Shown one piece after another: positions 24,900 through 34,402 of a stretch of 64,000 nucleotides of DNA; position 1 is the stretch's first letter, and each line of letters starts with the position of its first letter. The position numbers and the translations under genes were made by a program. The notes under the pieces were generated by a model, which was not told where the DNA came from, ran no database searches, and saw nothing but the letters and a program-made list of their open reading frames with translations. The DNA comes from Xiphydria camelus (lineage: Eukaryota > Arthropoda > Insecta > Hymenoptera > Xiphydriidae), in assembly GCA_963678675.1 (NCBI GenBank), contig OY783195.1, positions 24,105,385-24,169,384 of the forward strand. The letters run 5' to 3'.

Positions 24900-26264
24900 T
24901 ATGTATTACGTACTCGAGAGAGAGAGAGAGAAACCATATAAAATCTCTTTCGTGAAACGTAATAGAAAGTTAATTGAACCGTAAGTACAGAGTGTTTCAA
25001 TAATCCTAGACGCGGAATACGCAATGCAATTCTTGCCGAAGATCGAGTGTCTCATCAAGGTACAAATAGGGAAAAGTTAGGTAGTATGAAACACTTTAAC
25101 GGGGCTCCTAATTATCACTGCCGGTAATGAGCTAACGAGGATCAGGTGCCATCAAAGTATCCCGACACCACCAAACTACACTCTCCCGCACCATCAATGT
25201 CCTAATAGGCAACGACCCTCGAATGAATCGCGACAGCCGGATCGATCGATCGCTCCTTTTCACGTCGCAATTTCCCACGTAAGCTAAGTTATAAACTCGC
25301 CGCGGGATCGGCTAAATCGCCCGGGCTTTTATTTTCCGGATGCGCAAACATTTTGCCGGTCTGACGAGGTGAAGTTATCGATTCGTAATAAATCCCTGCC
25401 CTCTCTCCTCTCATCCTCTCCACCTCCTCCGATATTATACGCGACCCGCCATGGCTCTTATCCGAATAACGGCGCGCAGCAATGCCCCGGCTGTCCATCG
25501 TCCAGAAACGAACGGTCGATTACAAAGCATCTATCTGCAGATTTTGCGAAAATTCGGATAACTCTCCGAAGCAGTGTTACTCGAATTCATTTTCATACGG
25601 GAGCCCCGCCTATACGCGTATATTCTCGGTCGGCCGTCTCTCGGTTTAAGCTCACTTCGAATGGATCCACTTTAAAGGCTCTAAGTACTGGGGGTACTTT
25701 GGTAGTACGATGGCTCGCAACGTAGATATGCCTCTAACTTTCTAACCTTAATCCAGAAGGTCGTTAGCACTGCGGTATAATTGTTACGGCGCAGCGGTGC
25801 GCGAGGATAAAACGGTGTAACGTAACGACGACTGACGCGCGATAGACTCGAAAGAACAACCGCTCCGAGTGCTTATTCGATCCTCGGAGCACTTCCATTG
25901 AATCTTGGGCAGAGCGCGGGCGAGGAACGCTTCGCGTTGGTGAAGTAGTTTCCGCGATTTCCAAGCGCAGCGCGCGTATAACGGCCTCGCGATTTTACGA
26001 GGATCCATCCGCAATTTCCCAACGACCTCCCTGAATGATCTTCTTCGCTAAAAGTTTCGCAGCGGCTATATATATTCCCACGTGGATGAAGAGTTATGCG
26101 GGGTGAACCATCCGTTCTGCGTTGATCGGTGAATCGTAAATCGACGAACGACGATCCGTTCGGGCGACGTTTCGGGGAAGCTGTTTCCTTTTGTCGATAG
26201 CCCTCGAGCGCCGCGTGCATGGCTCTGGTGGGATAATTACTTTAGAGCCAAGTTCGCGCGAGCT
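24900..26264. other. Unassigned, CpG-rich centre
   Basis: A (GA)n microsatellite lies at 24916-24931. From 25260 to 26230 the DNA is CpG-rich with frames of 66-118 codons overlapping on both strands. No protein family is recognised. Confidence 0.35.
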
Positions 26265-27072
26265 AAGTGTCTTTTTGCTGTTCTCGTAGATAGAAAGGAG
26301 AAAATTGTTGCTCTCTTTTGATCGTTTTAAAAACCATAGGTAGTCGAACTGTAGATTCGAGAAGGTAAGAAGGAAGAGGGAGAGAAACATTTGATTTTAA
26401 GAGGGAACGCAAGAATACATTGATTAGGTACTTACATTTTTCTCTGAAAAATTGTAAATCAAAGTTCGTTTATTGTAAAACAAAAGCCGGAAAGAGTTTT
26501 GAATTTCTTCAAAAAGATGAATAACCATCTGCTTATGTGAATTACAATTCTTCTTCCTCTAGTATATAGGAAATAAAAATGTTTAAAGTTAAATTTTTTA
26601 AAAAAGTCATAAAATGACAAAATTAATCATGTTGCCAAGTGTCCTTTTGCTGTCCTCGTTGGTAGAAAAGAAAAAATCGTCGGTCTTTTGATCGTTTTAA
26701 TAACTGTAGTCGAACTGTAGATGCAAGAAGGAAAGGAGGAAACGGTAAAGAAACGTTCGGTTTTATGAAAGAAAGCAAAAATATATCTGTACCCTAGGAT
26801 AAAAGTGTATTAAGTCCAATTATTACAAATTGGACTTAATACACTTTTATCCTGGGGTAAAGATATTGATTACCTAAATTTTTCATTAGAAAATTGTAAC
26901 TAAAAGTTCGTTTATTGTAAAATAAAAGGCGTAGAGAGTTTTAGCTCTCTTTAAAAAATGAGTAACCATCTACTTATATTCGAGTTAAAATTCTTCTTCT
27001 TCTAGTACGTAAGAAAAAAAATGTTTTAAATTAAATTTCAAAAACACAAATTCATAAAATGAAAAAATTAAT
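26265..27072. repeat. Tandem duplication (~370 bp units)
   Basis: Unit A (about 26265-26636) and unit B (about 26637-27072) align from AAGTGTCYTTTTGCTGTYCT through CTTTTGATCGTTTTAA, GTCGAACTGTAGAT and AAAGTTCGTTTATTGTAAAA to CATAAAATGA. Unit B is longer because a palindromic element is inserted. Confidence 0.85.
26785..26865. mobile_element. Hairpin micro-element inserted in unit B
   Basis: TACCCTAGGATAAAAGTGTA followed by TTAAGTCCAAT is mirrored after a 7-bp loop, giving arms of about 35 bp with one or two mismatches. Unit A continues without it (GAATACATTGATTAGG). The exact target duplication cannot be fixed in the AT repeat. Confidence 0.75.
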
Positions 27073-27467
27073 CGTCTTAAGATTCTTCCTATAATAATTG
27101 ATCTACCTATGATATAGCACCACCGTCTAAGACAAGATCACCGGAAGCATGAATAGCCGAGACCCTCCCCTTGTACTTGTATCTTGACATGCCACTTCGC
27201 GACATGTGCACACGCAGGAACATCCCGCCCGGATTGGTATCCGCGTTATTCAGTGACCCTGTATGTCAGTATCGAATATCCCCAAGCTTTTTTGAGAATA
27301 TTTTCTGCAGATTTCTGAGAAGGATATTTGGCAGAACAAGTTCAATTTTGATTTTATAATCTTTAATTATGCTGAAAAGACTACACGGTTGTAACACAGG
27401 TGAAGTGCAGAACCTCAAGCTGTCCCGATAAGCACTGCACTAGACTCTGATAGATTCTGCCTGGCTC
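27073..27467. other. Unassigned sequence
   Basis: Contains no recognised element. A 62-codon frame at 27171-27359 has no known relative. Confidence 0.35.
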
Positions 27468-27795
27468 TTTTTTTTTCGTTTATAGCGAGGAAGGGAATCT
27501 TCTCAATCAAGACACCCGAGATATGGAATCTTCTCAATCGAGACGCCCAAGGGCGCATCCATACACTACGTAAGACGTTTGAGAGGGAGGGGGTGTGTGA
27601 ATATTTCTTACACTGTATGTAAATACAGTGTAAACTGTATGTGCAAGTATCTTACACTGGGGGGAGGGGGGTCAAAAAGAGGCCAAAAACGTCTTACGTA
27701 ATATATGGATGGCCCCCAAGATGGAAATAGGGTAGTGTCGGATTCGCTAAGAAGCGCTAACCGACTAAACCACCTCCTCGCTTGGTTACCAACCC
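27468..27795 (-). mobile_element. SINE-like unit, split by a MITE
   Basis: Read on the minus strand, a tRNA-like head (TGGTTTAGTCGG, a full match to a Pol III A box, then TTAGCGC and a partial B box GCGAATCC) is followed by a body with GAGAAGATTCC twice and a terminal A9 run (T9 on the plus strand at 27468-27476). The A and B boxes are too close together, so the head is deleted and probably inactive. About 165 bp remain once the nested MITE is excluded. Confidence 0.4.
27552..27714. mobile_element. MITE with ACGTAAGACGTTT ends
   Basis: GCATCCATACACTACGTAAG and its mirror CTTACGTAATATATGGATG are inverted ends, and CCCAAG flanks both sides as a possible 6-bp duplication. Inside are CAGTGTAA repeats and G-rich runs. 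It splits the SINE-like unit. Confidence 0.7.
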
Positions 27796-27816
27796 AGGCC
27801 AGGATTTAGGGTTTTA

Positions 27817-28724
27817 GGGCCGAAACCACCAACTCTGATTAAATTGTTAATTCCCGATTAGCTTAATTTAATCATGCTCTTGCGTTCCACCAATTTTTAA
27901 ACCATGATTAAAGTGAGATAATCACCGTTGAACTTAATCAGCCATTTTTGGCCGATTAGGAACCTAACCAGTGATTGACGTGGATCAACATAACCTCAAA
28001 GTCGAAGTTTCACTGCTGTGCAATTACTATATCGGACATGAATTTATTTTACAACGATATTTTATCATCATCTGATGATGAAAATGGTATCGAAATTGAT
28101 AGAAGGCCACATTTAATTAAGGAACGAATTAATTATTTCCAAACTTTGGATGATTTGGATTTCATTACGCGTTTTCGGTTATCGAAAGACAGTGTTGAAG
28201 CTTTGCTTCTGTGGAAATTGTACATAATTTTCAACACGCTACAGAAAGATAAATTACTTCTTAAATAATATATAATCTATTTTAAAATATCGCAACATTA
28301 TCATATTACGTTAAAAATCGCGTAGAATTTTCTGTATCTTTACTAAATAAAGGGAGTGCACATTTCAGAAACCACGCTATTGCACCCAGAGTACAACTCC
28401 TGCTTGCTCTCCGGTATTATGCAACTGGTTCCTTTTTAAATTCTGTTGGAGGTTTCGGCAGCTCACTGAGCTCGGCTTGCAGCGCGTCAGTTGATCACGT
28501 CAGGTTTTCCTCCTACTCCATTACAAGTTCCGTTGATGAACCAATCAGAATCACCGTTACAACAAAACCAAAACTTATTGCGAAGAGGGTATATAATTAG
28601 ATAATCGGGGGTTAAAAATTCATGGTGGAACGAATTGTGCAGTTAATCATGATTAGAACGCCGATTAAATACAATCGTGTGATTAGGTAATAAAGCATTT
28701 AATCAGAGTTGGTGGAATCAGCCC
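27817..28724 (+). mobile_element. PIF/Harbinger derivative, copy 1
   Basis: A 908-bp element with ends CCACCAACTCTGATTAAAT and ATTTAATCAGAGTTGGTGG and outer GGGC/GCCC, flanked by TTA on both sides. It carries only the N-terminal part of a HARBI1-type transposase. A second copy lies inverted at 53283-54181, about 25 kb away. Both look non-autonomous. Confidence 0.9.
28038..28465 (+). pseudogene. HARBI1-like transposase, N-terminal remnant
   Basis: The first frame (28038-28268) reads an acidic start with SSSDDENG followed by DFITRFRLSKDSVEALLL, the conserved opening of PIF/Harbinger transposases (FRLSK motif). After a break, another frame (about 28367-28465) reads APRVQLLLALRYYATGSFL, the next conserved block. 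The DDE nuclease domain that would follow (family proteins are about 350 residues) is absent. The element therefore cannot mobilise itself, though its ends might be recognised by a relative. Confidence 0.8.
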
Positions 28725-28963
28725 TTAAACCTGAATAAGTAGAGAATTGGAGACCTCATTGCTCGAGGCCGCTATGCGCGAATTTGAAGCTAGAGGTGAA
28801 ATTGAATAAAACAACAAGTACTGTAAATTAATTTTGTTTGATCATTCGATTATTATCATTAAGTAATCGTGCGACCAACATTATTCGTAATTTTTAAAAC
28901 GAACTTACAGACTAATCACGAATTCTATAATTTGTTGAATTCAGGTAGTTCAGATTAATTTAA

Positions 28964-29120
28964 CACGTTAACTGCCACGTCAGTCACTGATGACTGATAC
29001 TGAACTTGCCGTTCAGGCCGCGTCAGTCGTCGGTAACTGACAATATAAAATAACGGACTTATAAGCAGCGCGCGTGGCCTCACCGGGATTTCTTCATAAA
29101 TGCGCGTGGCAGCTAATGTG
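28964..29120. mobile_element. piggyBac-like MITE
   Basis: 157 bp between two TTAA tetranucleotides. The ends CACGTTAACTGCCACG and CGTGGCAGCTAATGTG are inverted repeats. A TTAA duplication with CAC-type ends fits piggyBac-type insertion. The interior has GTCAGTCACTGATGACTGAT repeats and no ORF. Confidence 0.75.
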
Positions 29121-29373
29121 TTAAATATGAAACTGTCTCTCTAGTTATGTACGAGTTGCATTCACTGATGGTGGAGTAACGTCAGATTTTGAGATAATTT
29201 CCAAGGAGCTTACTTACCATGAAATCAAATTAGCTCTATTTATACGCGACAAGTTTATTACCATAAATGGTAAAATATTAATTTATTTTGTATTGTTACA
29301 TCAAAATAGTATATATTATCCTCCATTGAATCTCGTCAATCTTTACAATTACTCTTACATTATTAACATAAAA

Positions 29374-29936
29374 CTATCTCCTCTTAAACCCATATTTCTT
29401 CCTTTCATAGAACAGATCTGTCTTTGAACTTCCCAAATTGACGATTTTCAAGCAACCGTCCCTCTATAATCAGAAGGAAATAGTTCATATCATTTATCGT
29501 GCTATTTATCCTAATTTTTAGCGTAAGATAAAAAGCAACGTTTATCAATTCAAAATTACTTACATCTTTCTCCTGAATGGTGCATTCTTTGCGGTAATAA
29601 GCATCCGAAACACCCGGTCCTCCGCAGATGACACAACGGCCTTGAACCATTATGAACCATAATTGCACTCGTCGCAGGTCCTTACGAGAGTACATGGTCG
29701 AACATACGAATCGCAGATCACGCACGTTCCGTCGCATTTTTCGCAAAGTCGACCAATAGCTGAAAAGAATATTAAATTTATTATAACGCGCGTCTCATAT
29801 CGTCTAATGGTTGCGTTTAAAAGAACGCTACTGTATATTATTGTTACTCTACATATGTTTTAGGTTATTGGTAAACAAACATACCGACGCCGGGCTGTTT
29901 TCGACAAAAAATTAAATCCGGATGATGCTTTGCCAT
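29374..29936 (-). pseudogene. PHF5A: Broken copy of PHF5A (SF3b14b), introns retained
   Basis: PHF5A is a ~110-residue zinc-binding subunit of the U2 snRNP SF3b complex that helps select branch points. Exon 1 (29885-29936) reads MAKHHPDLIFCRKQPGV. Exon 2 (29564-29759) begins [19 protein letters not shown] after a split Ala codon. Exon 3 (29374-29463) ends [16 protein letters not shown] and a stop. Introns of 125 and 100 bp have GT..AG borders with codon phase kept. Exon 2 is 196 nt where 191 are expected: five extra bases, in a local ATGGTTCA duplication, create an in-frame stop after CNYGS. Further changes at near-invariant sites are K29T, I45T, C72R (one of a CX2C pair) and P86L. I infer a decaying segmental duplicate, not a retrocopy. 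An assembly error would explain the indel but not the substitutions together. Confidence 0.85.
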
Positions 29937-31587
29937 TTTCACCAGGAAAATACTACTGCTAACGTATTTCATTATTAAATATGGAAATGATTGAGTCTTT
30001 TGGACTGTTGAGTACCGAGCTAGTCCAGATCGGCTGTAGAGGGCGGATCCGTGCCCTTGGAGCGCTAAACCACTCTGCTTCAAAGGTGCGGAAACGGGTA
30101 ACGAAAGATCAGGTTCGAATAAACTGGACACTGCACTCACTATAAAACTGATATAAGTATATTCAAGTTGAGGAGATACAAGACACGTTGATGATTGATA
30201 ACACAACAACAACAACACATACTTGAATAACAAGACCAACTAAGACAAGACGACGGAAGCCTCTCGACTTCGTCTTATACATATAGTTCGGAATGTAGCG
30301 ACATTTGATCGACGGAGGGGATAGCGTGGGCGACGCTGTCCACCCTGATTGGCTAATTAGAGGAGGGTCGGTGGAACAGCCGAAGACGCTTGGGCTATCC
30401 GAGTCTGTGTCCAAAGGGCGAAGGTACCGTTGCTAACGGTTTCCCGAGCGCCGCACTCACGGATTAAGAATACCGCATACTTGTTCTCGACCTTGAGGAT
30501 GCGTCACCGTCATGCGACCTTTCCTCGGTTCCAGACTCACGCCGAGAATCCCCGAGAACACACGAGAAGCGTGAATGTGGATGGTTTCTCGTCTTCTGAT
30601 TCTCGCGGTTTCCTATTCAGGCCCCTCCAAACTCACGCCGAGAAGTCCCGGGAACAACGGAGAAGCGCGAATGAACGTAGTATTCCGCTGCTCGTTCTCG
30701 CGCTCGCCTGGCCTCCAAGCAATATCGGTATTTTGGTCCGCTTCAAAGAGTGTCGTAAATGACTAGGGTTATTGATTTATGACTATTGTAAAAGCCGACT
30801 TGGAATTCGAAATATAGCGGTATTTATTATCGTGGGCACTGCAGGAAAAGACCTATTCTAACCTGTAGCATACCGCCCGCCTCGCCGTTACGACCGATTT
30901 CGGAGCGACAAAGCAGGCAAATACTTCTGTCATGAAGTTGAAGAGTGGTAGAAATTTCGTTGAACTAGAAGTACAGTTCTTCGGCGAATTTGTCTGATTT
31001 ATGGAGATAGCGGGAATCCCCACGACCCTTCGCGCATCGATTGGGGTGTGATTAAAAATAATGAGTAAATGAGGATCGGATTGGATTAAGCTGTGGGATT
31101 ATGGCGGATGTAACTATTGGCAGGTATGAATTCTGGAAAACACGGATAGGAAAAATCAGAGGAAGATAAAGTTAGGTCAGATAGCTGATACGTGATTTTC
31201 GTGAAGTTGTAGGAATAAAGTTGGGTTACTGGTCTTACCGCAATACAAGTACCGTAGGACTTAACACGCGTTTTAATGTGCCATAAGTCGCCTCACCTGT
31301 TCATCTCCGCTTTAACGTTCCCTTTATTTAACATTTCCCTGCAGGAACAGTTTCAATGGATATGGCCACCCTAAAGTCCCGGGCGGAACCAACGCTTTCG
31401 CGGCTCTCCCCTGGCCTCTTCGCCGCCATTAGCATTTTGTTCGCGGGATATTTGGGATTTCGGAAACTGGCTTACGCGCCGGGGGCGCCGTGATTTACCG
31501 GGCCATTTGCAGATTGGTATAAGATGCAGAAATTAAAGGAACTGGTACGGAGCGTAAAGGGTAAGAAAAGGGTGGATCTACATCGTA
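29937..31587. other. Unassigned sequence upstream of the PHF5A copy
   Basis: Would hold the 5' flank of the PHF5A copy; no clear promoter is seen. Frames at 29865-30239, 30163-30414 and 30430-30762 are not recognised. Around 31340-31510 the DNA is CpG-rich without a defined gene. Confidence 0.35.
30532..30673. repeat. Tandem duplication (~95-bp period)
   Basis: ACTCACGCCGAGAATCCCCG followed by GAAGCGTGAATG (30532-30578) recurs as ACTCACGCCGAGAAGTCCCG followed by GAAGCGCGAATG (30627-30673). Confidence 0.75.
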
Positions 31588-32372
31588 TCTACATAGGGTG
31601 ACTTCGCCGGTTTTCGACCAGATTACATTAGTTTGGTTTTCAACAATGCGCAAATCCAACATATACGCAGATGTTTAAACTAAAACATATACATATCGAA
31701 TCCACAGGAACTATAGAATTGGCCTAAATGTTAAAAATATATATAAATCTTTCTGAAAATTAAAAAAGTACGTATATATGATAAAAAATTCTATTTTTCC
31801 CCATTCTCGACCACCCATTTCCTAAGGTTAGTTTTAAACCGCAAGGGGGATCCACTTCTTATAAGTGTAGTTGAATGGTGGATTTATGCAGTGGCGTAGT
31901 CAAAGATATAAAAAATGCGCTGATATCCTTATTTTCAAAGTTGGTCGAAAACAGGGTGCGGTCGGCTAACCGGCGAAGTCACCCTATATAAAAATGGATA
32001 TGTGTTTGTATATTTGTATATTATTGATATGTCCTTTATACCAATCCACAGTTTTTATCCAATCTCGATGAAATTTTGCACACGTATGCTTCAAAACAAG
32101 GCAGAAAATACTGTCTAAATTTGATTTACAAAAACCCACCCCCACTAACATTTGAACCCCCTTAAACAAAATTTACACATGCAACTTTTAGGTTTTCAAA
32201 TACCTCAAAAACTGTGAGGAAATGAGCGAAAATGGATAGTGATACTTTGAAAGCCCGCAAAATTTCCTGTCGAATGATATTGGACCGATTTCGATCGGAC
32301 AATTATTAACTTACTAAAGAAACCTTTTACAAAATTGACTAAAACCCGGGCTGCGCCGGGTAAACCATCTAG
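31588..32372 (+). mobile_element. Non-autonomous Helitron, copy 1
   Basis: The element starts TCTACATA after an A and ends with hairpin CCCGGGCTGCGCCGGG followed 12 nt later by CTAG, the Helitron 5'-TC and 3'-hairpin-CTRR pattern. Without the MITE at 31596-31984 it is about 394 bp and has no ORF. Copy 2 (minus, 33301-36470) aligns over nearly all its length. The base after CTAG is A where T is usual. Confidence 0.75.
31596..31984. mobile_element. 389-bp MITE inside Helitron 1
   Basis: The ends GGGTGACTTCGCCGGTT and AACCGGCGAAGTCACCC are perfect inverted repeats with TA on each side. TTTTCGACCA near the left mirrors TTGGTCGAAAA near the right. It lies 8 bp from the Helitron 5' end. A mariner-type MITE is the best fit. 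Confidence 0.85.
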
Positions 32373-33300
32373 AACTGCATAATATAGATCAGGCGTTTGC
32401 GCTGCAACGACGAACGAGAATCGAGATGGATTTCGAAACTCGTCGATTAGCTAGGGAAGGCGACGATATAACTATGTAAATATGGACATAATTGTATAGT
32501 CGGTGTACGGGGTAAACGTCATTAAACTCTCTGGTTAGATTGTATGTATATGCACATGTTTACGAAGAGAATTCTCGAGCAATAAATCAGATTAACCGAG
32601 AAAATGGGTTGTCGACGTGGTCCTTTTGAAAGGACGTAAATGAACTTTCGCTGGGATAAAGGGTTCAACATACCTATGTATGTACTTATATAGCACGAGA
32701 GCTGCAGCGCCGTTGATCTTTTTCTCTTACAAAGATGGCGGTTTACAGATAAAGCGGAAGACGTTGCGGCTGGGTATCAAGAGAGACTTCTATAGTAGGG
32801 AAAGATGGGGCGAGATGATAACATCGAGGAAAAATAAAAATTAAATTAGTCTCTATATATATGTAGAAACATTTTATCATTATCCATGCACGGTAATTCT
32901 CCTCCACTTGAAAGAGATTTGCCAGCAAAGATTAGATTGAAGCATACACAATTTACAAACATTTTCTAACTTTCGATAACATTGAGAAGTTGAAGTATTT
33001 TTAAAAAATGTAATATTAAATATTAAATAAACTAATGATTCCCTTAAGAAGAAAATCTTCGTGAGGTGATTCTCGAAGATAAAAAATAAACGAATTCGAT
33101 TACGATTGAAACTATGATCGTTATCTGATTAAACATCGTGGATCAAGATGAGAAATGTGATTTGAGTTATTTCTCATTGCATGAAATTGCCTTTCATTAA
33201 TTATTCTATATATTTAAAATAATACGGATAACCAATATTATTTTTAATCCATGTTTGTTCATACTGGAATGTACCACTCATTCATAAATTTTATTAAAAA
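32373..33300. other. Unassigned sequence
   Basis: Mixed then AT-rich DNA between two Helitron copies. Only a 61-codon minus frame (32743-32928), of no known family. Confidence 0.4.
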
Positions 33301-33583
33301 CTAGCTATTCTACTCGGCGTTGCCCGGGTTTTAATCAATTTCGTAAGGTAATAATTGTCCGATCGGAATTGGTCTAATACCATTAGACAGGAAATTTTAT
33401 CCACTTTTAGAATCTTACCATTGTAGGAGGGGTAATATGTACAGAGCGCGAATAAACTGGGAACTAAGGTTTATTCGTGATCTGGAATACAAAATGGTAG
33501 CGTAAGCGTGTGGAAAGAGAAGATCCCAGGAGGGATCGAGCTCGGAGAAGCGTCGGAGGGGGCTGCCGGTCGGGCAGCTCGTA

Positions 33584-33705
33584 GGCGGTGCGGGTCGTCC
33601 TCAGGAACGGCTGCGTCGGTCCTGGCGTGCCGGAGCTGCTCGAAGGCGGTGCGGGTCGTCCTCAGGAACGGCTGCGTCGGTCCTGGCGTGCCGGGGGCTG
33701 CTCGC
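33584..33705. repeat. 61-bp tandem duplication in the solo LTR
   Basis: GGCGGTGCGGGTCGTCCTCA and the following CGGCTGCGTCGGTCCTGGCG occur twice with a 61-bp offset. A third start (GGCTGCTCG) follows. Confidence 0.9.
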
Positions 33706-33808
33706 GTCTCGGGAATCGTCGTCAGGCCGGCGGCGAAGGTAACTCGTCCGCGTAGAGGGTCGCCGGGTAGGCGAGGCGATGTGAGAACGTCGGCTGGAGC
33801 GGCGAGGA

Positions 33809-34104
33809 CGCTAGGGTGTTCGCGGAGCGAAAACTGCCGCTAGCGAACCTCAAGCCGGGACGGCGTAGGGCCGTCAGAGGTCTGCGCGCGAGAGGGTGTT
33901 CGCTGAGCGAAGACTTCCCTCTCGGTTGCTCGAGAGTCGATCGGTGAACCACGGGAGCTGCGATGTTCGCTGAGCGAAAACTGTCGCCGCTCGTGTGGAG
34001 GCCGTTCGACTACTAGGGTGTTCGCTGAGCGAAAACTTCCCTAGGGCGTTCGACTGAGACTTCCGAGGGATAGTGGTGTTCGCTGAGCGAAAACTTCCAC
34101 TACC
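33809..34104. repeat. Array of five hairpins with compensating stems
   Basis: The core TGTTCGCTGAGCGAAAACT (small variants) recurs at about 33817, 33897, 33964, 34019 and 34077. Each core is enclosed by a different but self-complementary stem: CGCTAG/CTAGCG, CGAGAGGG/CCCTCTCG, GAGC-GCGA/TCGC-GCTC with one mismatch, CTAGGG/CCCTAG and TAGTGG/CCACTA. The inner stem is TTCGC/GCGAA with a 3-nt loop. Conserved loops with changing paired stems indicate a selected fold, probably in LTR RNA. A decayed sixth core (TTCGACTGAGACTTCC) lies between copies 4 and 5. Confidence 0.85.
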
Positions 34105-34402
34105 GTGACTCGAGATGGTCTGGCGGCGATGGCTCGCCGGCCGTCTAATATACCCCGTTTGCGGACCTTGCCGAAAGCCCGCTGATGACCGATGACCGTT
34201 AGGTCCTCGGATGACGCGTCCTAACTACCTGCGCGTCCCTTATGACGCGCTCGGGGCTGTCTCCAACCCTTGAATCGTCGGCAGGCTAACGCATGCCGAC
34301 TCGGCTGCGATCCCCGCGTTACACCATCTATTTTTGCCAATTTCTTCATCGTTTTTGAGATATTTGGGAAAATGAAAAGTTGCACGTATAAATTTTGCTT
34401 AA

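Larger units (their letters stand above)
33422..34323 (-). mobile_element. Solo LTR (902 bp)
   Basis: TG..CA ends (minus strand: TGTAACGCGGGG...CTCCTACA) are flanked by CCAT on both sides. Helitron copy 1 shows the uninterrupted site. I infer the minus orientation from GGGGTATATTAG (TATA-like, about 34150) and AATAAA near the other end. It is GC-rich and contains a 61-bp tandem duplication and five related hairpins. No internal retroelement remains, so it arose by LTR-LTR recombination. The parent family is undetermined. Confidence 0.8.

Noticed and set aside
27728..27790. Genuine tRNA gene
   Set aside because: The A box matches, but the B box is degenerate, the spacing is far too short, and no cloverleaf can be formed.
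29374..29936. Functional PHF5A gene
   Set aside because: An in-frame stop from a 5-nt insertion and changes at near-invariant residues, including a zinc-site cysteine, argue against function.
29937..30450. LTR remnant upstream of the PHF5A copy
   Set aside because: TATA-like and GTTGTTG sequences suggested an LTR, but no paired ends, duplication or primer site was found.
33809..34104. Hammerhead-type ribozyme array
   Set aside because: The units lack the CUGANGA core and the required three-stem junction; only GCGAAA is reminiscent.
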